From the NCBI GenBank assembly GCA_963971225.1, contig OZ020267.1, positions 73,209,614-73,273,613 on the forward strand: DNA of 64,000 nt, in the 5' to 3' direction. Within the stretch, counting starts at the first letter, position 1, and the number at the start of each line of letters is the position of its first letter. The notes beneath the pieces were generated by a model. That model was not told the DNA's origin, searched no databases, and saw only the letters and a program-made list of their open reading frames with translations. Source of the DNA: Melieria omissa (taxonomy: Eukaryota; Arthropoda; Insecta; Diptera; Ulidiidae). A program made the position numbers and the translations under genes. This document shows, piece by piece, positions 12,444-23,693 of the stretch.

Positions 12444-12690
12444 GATGGAGCCAAAAAAACCCTGGAGCACTTTTTTGCTCCTGTTCGGCTATCTGAAGAC
12501 TACGATTTACCTTCTTAAGGGCTTACCTACTTTTCTGGGCTAGAAGAGAACCCCAAGAGTGACATAAGTCACTGCTGAACTTCGCTAAAAACACTCGCAT
12601 TCTCACCCATAACTTTCACGCCAATCTGGAGCTCTAACTTGTATCACTAGGGACCCCACATGGTTCAATTCGATCTGGCTATAATAATTA
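12444..12690 (+). pseudogene. 3' end of a Jockey-type non-LTR retrotransposon (5'-truncated)
   Basis: Conceptual translation gives a broken relic of the zinc-binding C-terminus of Jockey/I-type elements: a 'TLEHF-C-CPA' type stretch near 12475 and a 'LLNFA-TRILT' type stretch near 12590. The same order of blocks recurs at 59070-59215. Stops and frameshifts break every frame, so it is dead. It is short and lacks reverse transcriptase, as expected for a 5'-truncated insertion. Confidence is moderate because only the tail remains. Confidence 0.55.
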
Positions 12691-12989
12691 CTTAAACATA
12701 CAATTTTTTAGGCATAACTAAAAATCTGTAATTTCTTTATTTACTTTTGCTTAAATTATTCAAAATTAAAATTATTTAAAATTACCAAACAATTTATATA
12801 TTTATCTTTCGTTGTTTGGAAAGATATAACATAAAAAAATCGTGCACACTTCTCTTCTTCAACTTTAAATATTCAGTCTATAAATTTTGTATTATTCCTA
12901 AAACGCCAAACTATTCTAAGGACCAACAAACAAAATGTATTCTTGAAACCATAGAGGCTTCAGACGTCCGCAAAGTAGCAAGTTGTCAT
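12691..12989. other. AT-rich spacer
   Basis: Nothing recognised between the retrotransposon tail and the pentanucleotide array. Confidence 0.5.
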
Positions 12990-13180
12990 ATTTTATTTTA
13001 TTTTATTTTATTTTATTTTATTTTATTTTATTTTATTTTATTTTATTTTATTTTATTTTATTTTATTTTATTTTATTTTATTTTATTTTATTTTATTTTA
13101 TTTTATTTTATTTTATTTTATTTTATTTTATTTTATTTTATTTTATTTTATTTTATTTTATTTTTTTATTTATTTTATTT
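12990..13180. repeat. (ATTTT)n pentanucleotide array
   Basis: About 35 near-perfect copies of TTTTA, with a degenerate right edge. Because 5 is not a multiple of 3, every frame reads as a FILFY-type repeat, which gives artificial long open frames of 160 and 72 codons. The same repeat unit forms arrays at 18716-19109 (continued at 26058-26148) and 52001-52392. Confidence 0.97.
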
Positions 13181-13241
13181 ACACAAAAGCGAAAGGGTTA
13201 ACGAATGTAATGAGGCTATATACCAGAGCTCAACATGCGCC

Positions 13242-13439
13242 TTAACCCATTCGAGACCGATTGCACACCGTGTGTGCAATGGAGTTCCGAAGCTGTAGGA
13301 CAGTAATGTGCAATTATCAGTTATTCTGAGAACTAATGAAATCTGTAAAGTACAGGAAACAAAATTTGGCATTGGTTTTACTGTGTACAATACAAAAAAA
13401 ATTAAATTTCGAAAAAAATCATCATCTCGAATGGGTTAA
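13242..13439. mobile_element. piggyBac-type MITE with TTAA target duplication
   Basis: TTAA at 13242-13245 and at 13436-13439 flank a 190-bp element whose ends are inverted repeats: CCCATTCGAGA at 13246 and TCTCGAATGGG ending at 13435. A TTAA target with CCC-starting termini is the piggyBac pattern. There is no coding capacity. A second, unpaired terminus-like sequence (TTAACCCATTAGAGC) begins at about 13480 and may be a fragment of a related copy. Confidence 0.75.
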
Positions 13440-13494
13440 GGTGTTGTGGCAATTGCGAATTGATCCTCTATTGATGTTTTTAACCCATTAGAGC

Positions 13495-15060
13495 ATAAAG
13501 TTAAAATATTAAACTACTATTTTGAAAGGATAAACCTTGAGTAAAAGATATATAACTCCTAAAATAACAATTTTTTTGGCGTCCGATTTAATATAGCACC
13601 AACCATGATTGACAAATCTTTACTTCTCTGTATTCTGCAGCATGACTCCATATGGGTTTTTTTCGATTTCTAGACGTTCTAAATAATCCTTAATTGTGTC
13701 GCTACAGCCCGCAAGTATGCCAGCTTCTTAAGTGAGCTAAAAACTAGTTGCTGATTATTCTGCTATTTTGTTACAACCTACTTTTAGGCTGATTTTCTTT
13801 ATGCTAGAACACCGAGCGTGAAAGTGTGCTGTGATTAGTGCCACCAGCGTGTCACTTTCTTCCGCATGGCTGTGAAGGTCTTCGAAACTCATCACTCACT
13901 CATCAGCGTTAGCGTCATTGACAGAGTCAAGAGTTGCCTGCGGGATCTGCTCGACTGTGCACACACTCACACATACAAAATCGTACGTGGAAGCAGTACG
14001 TGGCGCTTGGGGCGCTATAATAATTCTCGAGTGCCAGTTGCAGCCAAATGGCGACAGCGGCTGGCATTGGCTACGCGCTCTACGAACGGCCAAAGGATGT
14101 GTGTATGCGGAAATTTATAGTTGCGAGCAGCGACAGCGAGCTTTTGTTGCGTAAAATCAACGCACGAAGAATGAGGCGAAGCGCAACGTGGCACGGCGCA
14201 TTGGTGCGAATTGCGTTTTTATTGCATGCAATTTACAATTAAAGAAAATTGAATTCGAGTTACGTGACTAGCAACGCGGCGAAATATTTATTATTTGAAG
14301 CACTTAGTGGCATGTGAAGATTTTAATTAAAATGTACGTACGGTTGGATTGATGCAGATAAAAATAAATTCGTTCAGTGTGAATGAAATTTTTTTGCAAA
14401 TAAATTTACATACTAACGCGTTGCTGCAATTGTCAGCAATAAAGCGCACATTCGAAGGACGTGTGACCGAGCTGCAGGACGAGAGTGAAAAAATCAAATT
14501 AAAAACGTATATAGTTGCAATTTTTATAAAGCATTTTGTTTGTCGTTTTTTCTTTGTGCATTTTAACTATTTGGCAGCGCGGCACCTAACAACGGCAACG
14601 GCATTTGTGTTACTTCCGCGCGGCTGGCGGGCGTTGTTGCTGATAAATAAAATACGCAGATAGATTGTTGACTGCGATTTGCACACGAGGCGATTTGTGC
14701 ACATGCGGCGCAAGGGGCAAAAAAGTGTAAAGAGATCATTGTGAAATATTGTTTAATTGCATTAAACCAGCGCCAACAAAAGGAATTTCAAAATAACAAA
14801 AATAAGAATGCAATGTGCAAAAAAGGGAAATCAAACTGAGATGCGCCCAACAATAAGGACAAACAAATTGCATGCAGGCACCGGATGAAAATCAAAGTCG
14901 CACATGAGTGCACACAATGAAGAGAAGAAGAAAAAACAAGAACGCCCAATGCAAATGAATGGAATAAAAGAGCGCAACGAAGGCGGAAAATTCATTTGTA
15001 TTTCACTTAACAATTGCCGCTGCTGGCGTTTTTGGCCAACAAACGAGCGCACCATCCGTT

Positions 15061-15094
<34 letters not shown>

Positions 15095-16213
15095 AGCACT
15101 CACTTGCCGACAAACAATGCTTGTGATAACAATTTGCTAATGCGTAATCTCGGCCATTATTTGCGGACAGCCGAGCCACTCAGCGCAAATGTCACGTATA
15201 CGCCGCATATAACCAATTTATAAATTCCTTGGCAGCACTAATAATTTGCCAGCTTACCAGTGCAGAGGCAAGAGGCGAACGGCAAATAGTGAATGGCAAG
15301 TTCCATGCTAAAAATTCAAAACAATTTTGGTGTCTTTTAGTTAACAATAACTGCAGCTACGTGCCTGCTCGTTCTGTGAGTGACACAGACACACACACAT
15401 ACGTGCACACTTGGCATTAGTGTGACGCATGGAGAAAGCGTTGAGAAAGACAAACAAAGCAGTCTCCCTACATAAATGTTTAGTTTTACTTATTTTGGGG
15501 AAGTGGTAAATGGAAGTTTCAGGAGAGAATGTTGGGCAAGTTTCGTGTGGTTGCATGTCACGCTGATGTCCATGTTAGCATCACTTTGGGTATGTGTAGA
15601 TGTCTATGCAAACTCTTGTTGCACTTCCTAGCCCCCCCCCCACTTTGCTTTTAGTCCACCGCTGCTGCCGTTGATGGCCGGAGTTGTGAGTGAATTTTTC
15701 GTTGACAATTTAACAAACAATTGGCAACTGAGGCCATAAAGGCGTGACAATTACTTTAGGTAGCGTCGCACGCACACACACTCAAACAGCGCACATGACA
15801 ATGGCCACTTGTCAGGGGTGTACACAACGAAGTCTCAAGGGGCATAAGTTGTTCAGTCAGTTTGGGGAAAATGAAAAAATTTGTTTTCCTATACTTTAGA
15901 AGACAGTAGAACTATTCAGTTTTCCAGAAATGATTCAACCTGCTCGCTTGCTTCACAAAAATCTCAGAAAATCTACAAAATCATATCTACATAAGCGTTG
16001 CTATCAGCCACATTGACCATTGATTCCTAAGCCAGAAGAGATAGCAGCCTGAAATTTATAATTTTAAAGAGAACTATCCTAGTTTTCAAAAATTAGTCAA
16101 TCTGGTTGCTAGATGTTCACATCAAATGAAACAAGAACATTTTCGGCTGTTATCTGTGTTTGCTATTTTGAACCTTCAGAACCAAAATATGTCGGCAACT
16201 TTCTTTCAAAAAT
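13495..16213. other. Long spacer without recognised genes
   Basis: A relatively GC-rich block covers about 13860-14660, with several short overlapping frames on both strands and no recognisable product. A perfect (AC)n microsatellite lies at 15061-15092 and a C-run near 15631. Nothing else is supported. Confidence 0.5.
15061..15092. repeat. (CA)n microsatellite
   Basis: About 16 uninterrupted CA dinucleotides. This run produces the His-Thr repeats of the short frames crossing it. Confidence 0.95.
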
Positions 16214-17177
16214 GTAAGGGAGAGGGCTGGGGTGTGAACCGGGTTTTGTTTTTTGGCTCTAACTTTTCACAGAATAAAGATATCGAAAAATCGAAGATAC
16301 CGTTGGAAAGGTAAATATAACGCGCAAATTTGTTATGAAGACAGATTACCGTTTTGATTAACATTTAACTCTCTACGTCCAATTTTCTAAGGATATGATT
16401 TTTCGCTTTTCCAAAAAAGTGGCTGGGTTGTGAACCATCTGGCAAATCGCAATTAAAGTCAAGAAATACGAAGAAAACACCCATAATTTTGAAATAAGTT
16501 GAAAATTTATTTAATCAGGAAGGCTCAAGACGTGAAAAAAGGTTATAATGACGCCACTTAGGCCAAAAAATCGCAATGAAAGCAAGTGCTCAATATTTGT
16601 TTTTTTTCATCCTAATCGGTGTCGCAATGTTTGCATATGAAATGCGAACGCGTTCTCGCATGGGCCCACTTCAAGTGAACTCACCGAAATCGAGTGAAAT
16701 TACATAAAATTACTTTATTTTGACCGTCTTAGTGCAAATGTAGTCCGAAAAACAGGTGGTTCATAACCCAGCCCCCACAGTGGTTCACAGCTCAACCACG
16801 ATGCCATTTTGTAAACTTTTAAAATAACGACACTTTCAATCATATTTCAACATAAACAAATATTGGATCGTAAAATAGAATCAATACCCTAAATAAATAT
16901 GTGTTACACTTATATTTTTGCAATAACTTCAGTCACTTGGATAGCACTTTAAAAAAAGCAAAAAAAATCTTCGCAGTCGATTTTCAAACACGATGTCTTT
17001 CAAACTCGATTGCTGCCACAAGCAATACGTGTTTGTACTTCGGTGTGACCACAAAAGCAGAGTCATATCATAAGACAAACTTGACAGTTGAAAGATTGGC
17101 GATATGTCAATTAGGGAAAGAAAAAACAGTAATGGTTCATAACCCAGCCTGGTTCACAACCCAGCCCTCTCCCTTAC
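16214..17177. mobile_element. Unclassified ~0.96-kb inverted-repeat DNA element
   Basis: The left terminus GTAAGGGAGAGGGCTGGGGT at 16214 is matched by its reverse complement ending at 17177, with a 27-bp terminal repeat and one mismatch. Copies of a subterminal motif, GGCTGGGTTGTGAACC or its reverse complement, recur inside near 16423, 16757, 16789, 17133 and 17150. No transposase domain is seen. A 121-codon frame at 16901-17266 runs out of the element and is unlikely to be coding. No clean target duplication could be assigned, so the superfamily is open. Confidence 0.75.
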
Positions 17178-18715
17178 TAAATAAACTTCAACTTTTCATA
17201 ATGAGAACCAGTAAGTACAATAATTTCTTTCAAGTTAATAATTTTTATGAAAATAATTTAATTTAAAATATGTGTAATTCTCAAGCCACATTTTCAATTG
17301 TTCCATACCCTCTGAAGAAACTTTCCCACACTTCTGCACAATTGACGCCGCTCATAGTTCCGTTTCTTCTGCACGTTTATGTACGAGTAGAGTCTTATTA
17401 TTTCGCTCCTTCTTCCTTTACTGCCGCTGCTCGTATGGCAGCGTCGAGGTGTACGTGAAGCTTCATGTGTTCAACGTGAAACGGAAACATTTGCGGATAT
17501 GCGCTGCGTGCGCAACTCATCCACACAGCACCACACAGACAATGCTGTCAGCAGCAATTTAGACGTACAGCAACAGCCAGCAAACAACGTCAGTCCCAGC
17601 GGCAAGTCGCATACATACATAACGAAAATGGCCAGCACCGCATAAATACACAATCACAGTCACTGTTGCCGAGACGCAGTTAGAGTTGGAGCTGAAGTTG
17701 GACATGGAGACGGACACGGACACGGACATGCAGCACAATTGTCGCCATTACTCATGCAAAGCAACAGCAATTTTAGCCTTTATATGCCATTTCCGTGGCA
17801 CACTCGCTGTACGCGTATGTGTGTGTGCGTGTGCATGTGTGTATGGGGCAAACAGCAGCAGCAAACCAACGAATGAACAACGGGCGTGTCATTTCAAGCG
17901 TGCCGAATGCATTTGACGCACTGAGCAGTGCCACTGGCCAGGAGTTTGCTCTCTGGCGTTTCATGTATGACGTGCAGTTTTTGTTTGTATTCTTCATGCA
18001 TCTCTTTGTGTGCGTGCAGCTCCAATAAACTTTTAAAGGGAATTTTAAGTGTTTTAGAGGGAATTTTAAATGTTAAATATTTAGTAAATTAAATTCAAAT
18101 TTTGTGGTTTTTTCTCACTAACTATGCAGCAACTCATACTTATCGAATCATTACACCAACCAAATATTAATTTTGTATTCGAAAATAAATACGAATGCAT
18201 TTTTATTCAATGAAATTGAATACGTTTGTATACGTTAATTGCTTAGCGAATGCTTTAATTATTTGCGAATTATGCGGCTAATTATCATTATTGACAAAGC
18301 CAATTCTCATTTGCATGTAAGCATAACAAACAATTTACATGAATATTGTACACTCAGCATTGTAAATACAGCAATTTAATAGTAATATTTAGTCAAGTGG
18401 AGCGTAACATTATCGGCATTAGGCATTTAAATGCATAAAGGTGTTTTGATAGGCGCTAATGAAGCATACAACTCGTTTGGTTTAAACAGCAACTACTTAG
18501 TTGCACACGTCTCTCTTTAAAGATAAAATATTAAATTTAATCTCGCTTTGGTATTAATGATTCCAAAGCGATTCGAAAAGCAGCCAATGTGCTGAGCAGA
18601 ATTTAAGGTTTTCATTAAAAAATAATAATAATAAAAATAACCCAAATAAATTGGCTTCTGAACGAACGTAGTTCGATTTTTTTGTCATCAATAAACTAAA
18701 ATGTTGAAATTTCGT
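17178..18715. other. Spacer without recognised genes
   Basis: Moderately GC-rich around 17330-18030, with GT-rich runs near 17815-17840. Frames on both strands are short and match nothing known to me. Confidence 0.5.
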
Positions 18716-19109
18716 ATTTTTATTTTAATTTTATTTTATTTTAATTTATTTTCCTTTTTAATTTTATTGCATTTTATTTTATTTCATTTTTTATATTTTA
18801 TTTAATTTTATTTTATTTTATTTTATTTTATTTTATTTTATTTTATTTTATTTTATTTTATTTTATTTCATTTTTTTATATTTTATTTTATTTTATTTTA
18901 TTTTATTTTATTTTATTTTATTTTATTTTATTTTATCTTATTTTATTTTATTTTATTTTATTTTATTTTATTTTATTTTATTTTATTTTATTTTATTTTA
19001 TTTTATTTTATTTTATTTTATTTTATTTCATTTTATTTTATTTTATCTTATTTTATCTTATTTTATTTTATTTTATTTTATTTTATTTTATTTTATTTTA
19101 TTTTATTTT
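18716..19109. repeat. (ATTTT)n array, left part, interrupted by the copia insertion
   Basis: About 390 bp of TTTTA units with scattered variants (TTTCA, TTTTTATA, TCTTA). The array stops exactly at the copia LTR and resumes at 26058, where it continues for about 90 bp. It was therefore one array of nearly 490 bp before copia inserted. Confidence 0.97.
19105..19109. repeat. Left target-site duplication of copia (ATTTT)
   Basis: ATTTT precedes the left LTR and also follows the right LTR (26058-26062). Five bp is the usual copia duplication length. Because the target is itself an ATTTT repeat, the duplication cannot be told apart from the array by sequence alone. Confidence 0.75.
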
Positions 19110-19299
19110 TGTTGATAGAAAATGCAACTCTGCAACCCAATCGCTTACTCTTACTTATGTACTATTTTCCAGTACATTACAACAAAGTAGAACATTGTCA
19201 CTTGTATATAATGTCATACCACTTTTCACTTTGATCACTTGGAATAAAACCTTCATAAGAAAAACACGTGTTGTCTAGATCTCGGGAAACCTGCTGACA
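19110..19299 (+). repeat. Copia 5' LTR
   Basis: 190 bp, TG...CA ends, 189/190 matching to 25868-26057 by eye. It should carry the promoter and polyadenylation signals. An AATAAA lies inside at about 19243-19248. Confidence 0.95.
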
Positions 19300-19300
19300 A

Positions 19301-19315
19301 GGGTTATGGGCCCAG
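19301..19315 (+). promoter_or_regulatory. Copia primer-binding site for half initiator tRNA-Met
   Basis: GGGTTATGGGCCCAG, one base after the LTR, is complementary to the anticodon stem-loop of fly initiator tRNA-Met (CUGGGCCCAUAACCC). Drosophila copia is known to prime reverse transcription with a cleaved 5' half of that tRNA rather than with its 3' CCA end. The exact 15-base match shows the same mechanism here. Confidence 0.9.
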
Positions 19316-19421
19316 ATTACGTTCTGGAGTCTAGTGCGGTCGCGTGTAATTAAATTGGCAAGTCGTTTAATATTTCGGTTCAATTGTTAATCCGGTGTTA
19401 AAAGCAATTAAAAGTAATACG

Positions 19422-21292
19422 ATGGCGAACTCGATCGCGAACATCGAAGAGCTAAGTGGGGACAACTACGCCACGTGGAGCATCCAGATAAAAAGTCTGC
19501 TGCTAACTTTGGACCTATGGAGTACAGTCACCGAGGAATGTCCAGAACAGGAGGCAGAAAAGTCTGTATGGATAATGTGCGATAGAAAAGCTCTTGCCAC
19601 AATCACACTAAGTGTTAAGCCAAGTGAGCTCATCCATATTAAAAACTGCACAACAGCAAGAAGCGCTTGGGACAAGTTGAGTGGTTTATATAAAGCAGAC
19701 ACTGCTTGCAGAAAGGTGAATTTATTCAAGAAGTTGGTGCGTTTCAAGTTTAAGGGCAGTGAAAAATTCGCATCGCAGTTGAACGATTTTTGTGGTATCG
19801 TAGATGACTTAAAGGAAGTCGGTATTACGATGAACGACGATTTTCTGTCAGTTTTACTACTTTGCTCATTACCAGACGAAATGGAAAATTTCGTTGTGGC
19901 AATTGAAAGTAGGGACTCATTACCCAATCTGGACAGACTGGTTGCTAAAATCTCGGAGGAAGAGCAACGGCAAGGGGATCGGAATGAAAATGGAGATAGT
20001 GTATTCGCGGCAAGTGAAATGAAACGCAGCATCAGAGCGGGCACCGGCAACAGTGGTAGAAGCAGCGGCAGAGGCAGCGACAGAGGCAGCGGCAGCTACG
20101 GCAGCAGCGGTAACAGCGTTAATCACAATGAAGGTGGAAAACGAAACGACAGCAACAACAACTTTAATAACTCCAGCCGCAACAACATAAAGTGTTACAA
20201 ATGTGGGAAGCGTGGGCATATTCGCTCTCAGTGCAAACTTCCAAGCAACAAAGAAGCTGCAAGTGAAAGAGCGTGGTCACTATTTGATGGTGAGGAAAGC
20301 TTAAAAGACGTTTGGATTATTGACAGCGGCGCGACTTCCCATATGTGCAAGAATGCAAACTATTTTAGTTCTCTTGTTCGTGAGAAGCACAATATCATAT
20401 TAGCGTCTGGTGCAAGTATTTATGCACATGGGAAAGGTACAGTAATGTTGAGAACAAAGTATACTACTATCAGTTTGAGTGATGTCTGGTACGTTCCTAA
20501 TCTTCACTCAAATTTCTATTCAATTGGCAAAGCGGTTCAGTGTGGAAATAATGTAAAATTTTCGGGAAATAGTGCCGTAATAACGAATTCCAAAAATGAG
20601 ACTATTTTAACAGCTGCACTAGTAAATGGCATTTATATTGCGGACATGAAAGTAGACAAAATTGAAAAAGTGAATATCGCTATCGGTAGTGAAATTAATA
20701 ATTGGCATAATCGTTTCGGGCATATTAATGCGGTTGATTTAAATAAACTATCAAATATGGTAAATGGATTGAACATTAAAGTACCTAAAACCATAGATTG
20801 TTTCACATGTGCGGTTTGTAAAATTCATAGTAAACCCTTCGCGCACTATGGCAACGTTTATACGAAAGACATTTTAGAAGTTGTACACACAGACTTGTGC
20901 GGGCCAGTTAGTGTTAATTCGGTCGGTGGCGCGTCATATTTTATAACATTTATCGACGACTACTCGCGGTACACAATGGTATATTTTCTTAAACGAAAAT
21001 CGGAAGCATTTAATATATTTAAACTTTTTGCTGCGACAGCGGAGAAGCAGACAGGCCGCCAAATAAAAACTGTGCGAAGTGACAACGGTAAAGAGTTCGT
21101 AAACTCACAATTTAAAAACTATTTTGCTGAGAAAGGAATTCGGCATCAAACAACAGTCGCGTATACCCCACAGCAAAACGGGGTTGCTGAACGAGCAAAT
21201 AGAACATTGTGTGAAATGGCGAGGTGCATGTTGTATGCATCGAGGATGCAGCAAAGCTTATGGGCCGAAGCAATAAGCACAGCTGTGTACAT
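19422..21292 (+). pseudogene. Copia gag-pol, 5' part (gag, protease, integrase up to the insertion)
   Basis: Start taken at the ATG at 19422; a longer frame begins at a GTG at 19395, which is unlikely in a eukaryote. Counting from that ATG, residues 1-200 are the gag region (opening MANSIANIEELSGDNYATWS). A Ser/Gly/Asn-rich stretch follows. A CCHC zinc knuckle (CYKCGKRGHIRSQC) lies near 258-271. The aspartic protease motif (IDSGATSH) is near 300. The integrase HHCC zinc site is near 429-466, and the integrase acidic residues are D about 491 (VHTDLCGP), D about 554 (SDNGKEF) and E about 590 (QQNGVAER). The frame is open until the nested transposon enters at 21293, and it stops at 21303-21305 inside that transposon. 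The remainder is at 23694-25818. Confidence 0.93.
21285..21292. repeat. Left 8-bp target duplication of the nested element (GTGTACAT)
   Basis: GTGTACAT is repeated at 23686-23693. Eight bp fits hAT (and P) superfamily transposons. Confidence 0.9.
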
Positions 21293-23685
21293 TAGGCTGG
21301 AGTGAAAATGGCCAAAAAAAAATTTTTTTGGAATATCAATTAGCTAGATATCTCAAAATGTGCCAATACATCAATATAAAGCTGTGTAAAAATTAAAAAG
21401 AAATTAAACAATTTTTTGATCTCCCATCGCAACTTTTAATTTCACAGTATTACGCGACATTAAAGATAGTCATCTTAAAATTCAATTAAAAATCAAATAC
21501 GCTTCTAATTACAATATTTAATGATGTCAAAGTTATAAACACATGGTTACAGGGTGAAGTGACAAAAATCACGTTTCGACTCGAACGCCGGCATTTGCTG
21601 ACGAGAAGCAATGCGTGCACGGATGTCGCGTCGAAGTTAAGTTTTGCAGGAACCTTGAACCTCCGTATTTGTCCACTGGGGACTGCTGTAGCTCTGGCCT
21701 TCATCACTCGTCGTAAGCCCAGTTCACGTATATGTGGTCGATGGTCCGTCATCATGGCCAGGAGCACATTCTCCGGGTGAGCAAAGTACGCGTTACGGTG
21801 AATAACGGGGTCAACGATTCCCTTGAGTTTGGAGCTGAGGTAACGTGACTTGACAAGCATCTGGTGAATCCAGAGAATCCGTGTGGGTCTGTCGTCCCGC
21901 CATCGAGTGACTGGAATAGATTAAGTCGCCGGATAACGCCCGATTTTTGTCCCGTGTTTACGTTTGTGCCGTCACACCCGACAACTTTAATATTATCTGT
22001 CTTCGCATTTTGCTCTTTGATACTAGCGACTAAGTACTCAGCTATGTCTTTGCTGCAGCCTGATGACGGAGACGTATGGTTGAAGTACGAAGAACCCGGC
22101 TCTGCGATGATGGTTATGTGTTCTTCCGATATGGTTTTTCTGTGGTACTTGTTGTCGACGGCGAGGACTTGTGTTAAAGTTTTATCCTTGCGGCCATCAA
22201 AAAATAGTCCATCTATGCCCTTTTGAGTGTGGTCGTCTTCATTCTGCCTCAGTTCCTTTCGAATTTTACTGCGTTTTCGACGGATTTTGCTTCGGTCGAT
22301 TACTTTGGATCGGTCGTTGAGTGATACGAGACCAAGATCATGCAGAACTGTTGTTGCTAATACAGCAGCCGATCTGTCCGAAACTCCGGTCCGATCGCAA
22401 GCTATAGCGAGGGAAGGCAGAGAGATAGTAATTTTTTGGCACTCTCGATCCTGATTTGGCTTAATTTTGAGTGATTCTCTATCTGGGATGTACTCATCGA
22501 CAGTGGGACTGTCAGACGAGTCCGTGTCGTATTCGGAACTTTCGGCAGAATAGGGTTGACTTTTGCTCGCATCGTCATCGATCTTCTTAATCTTCATTCG
22601 TTTGAGATTTGCTTCCTCTCTTTCAGCTTTTCTCTTCAATTTTGATGTTACCACTTGATCTGTACCACCGATTATCATCTTTCTTGGCCCTCTCTGGTCT
22701 TGAAGGAACTGCCGTTCGTTTGCCGGAATTTTGTTGAGTTTCGTACATTTGCAATTGGCCACCATATCGGAGCACTTGCATTTGCTGAGATCAAACAGAG
22801 TGTTAGCTTTGTCACGAAAGTCCGATAATCTCCGTTGGTAGTTTGGTTGATTCCTTTTACATTTGTTGACTTTTAGCATTGTGTTGTATTTGTCGTGGAA
22901 CGATCTAAGTTTTTCTATCGCTTGTGCATGCGTTACTGTTGGAAGTGAGGCCCTTTGCCATATCTCTTCGACTTCATAGCACAGTTTTTGAGATATGTCA
23001 AAAAATTATGGGTATTTACCATTGTCCGTCTTCAGATCTTGTCAAAGTTGAATATATTTCTTCATGAGATCGGTGTAGGTCGGCAGAGTATTGGTCGGCA
23101 GGTTTCGTGGAGCGCCAAATATCACGCACGAAACTTTGTCTCTTGTAACTGTCATCTCTTTAAAAATATAAAGAAATAACTAGTAACCCTTCACTGCCCT
23201 ACCTTTTTGCGCACAAGTTCAGGTACTCACCTTTTTTTTGTTTTTTTTTAATTAAATCAGATGTAACGTCACAAGTTTATTTCGAATCGGTCACTTCACA
23301 AGGAAATCGTGAACATTCAACAATCATAAACAGAATTAAACTAGCGGGGTTTGCCACATTCCAACGATTAAAACACGAATTGTAATTTGTAATATTTTAT
23401 TCGCTCAAACAGGACTGCTACAATAAATAACTTAAAACCCGCAAACCTAAAGCAAAGGCTACTGAGATTTATTTTGAATCCTTAACTGAGTTGAAATTAC
23501 GACTTTCACTTCTTTCGACGAAAGTGAAAAAAGTATTACAAAAAATTATTTCAATTAGGTGATGGGCGATCAAGGAGTTGTTAGAAACTAATATAATTTT
23601 GCAGGATTGGTACCATGGACATTTGGCACATTTCCAATATACTAGCTTCTTAAAATTTTAAAATCAATTTTTTCACTCCACCCTA
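21293..23685 (-). mobile_element. hAT-like DNA transposon nested in copia integrase
   Basis: Terminal inverted repeats are TAGGCTGGAGTGAAAA at 21293 and the reverse complement of TAGGGTGGAGTGAAAA ending at 23685, 16 bp with one mismatch. The 8-bp target duplication GTGTACAT flanks them. The 5'-TA(G)NG start and 8-bp duplication point to hAT, although the P superfamily also makes 8-bp duplications. The coding remnant runs on the minus strand, so the element is inverted relative to copia. It must be younger than the copia insertion it interrupts. Its transposase is broken, so a complete copy elsewhere must have moved it. Confidence 0.88.
21486..22993 (-). pseudogene. Transposase-like remnant of the nested element (deleted and frameshifted)
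   Basis: A minus-strand frame opens near 22993 (upstream of an internal ATG at 22879) and runs to about 21870. It has a Cys cluster (CKCSDMVANCKC), a 'FLQDQRGPRKM' block, a Lys-rich acidic middle, 'FFDGRKD', and 'GCDGTNVNTG' followed by GVIRRL. From memory, this order matches an uncharacterised transposase family widespread in arthropod genomes, with an RNase H-like fold suggested by the Asp-containing motifs. After GVIRRL about 30 codons seem to be missing before 'LDGGTTDPHGFSG'. The frame then shifts near 21870, and the family-like 'ENVLLAMMTDHRPHIRELGL' block continues in the next frame (21486-21860). Gene function is therefore lost. Confidence 0.7.
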
Positions 23686-23693
23686 GTGTACAT
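23686..23693. repeat. Right 8-bp target duplication of the nested element
   Basis: GTGTACAT, identical to 21285-21292. Copia coding sequence resumes here. Confidence 0.9.

Noticed and set aside
12816..13298. 160-codon frame rich in FILFY
   Set aside because: It is a translation of the (ATTTT)n array. A 15-bp super-period makes it open in every frame.
19466..20050. 194-codon minus-strand frame
   Set aside because: Antisense shadow of the copia gag region.
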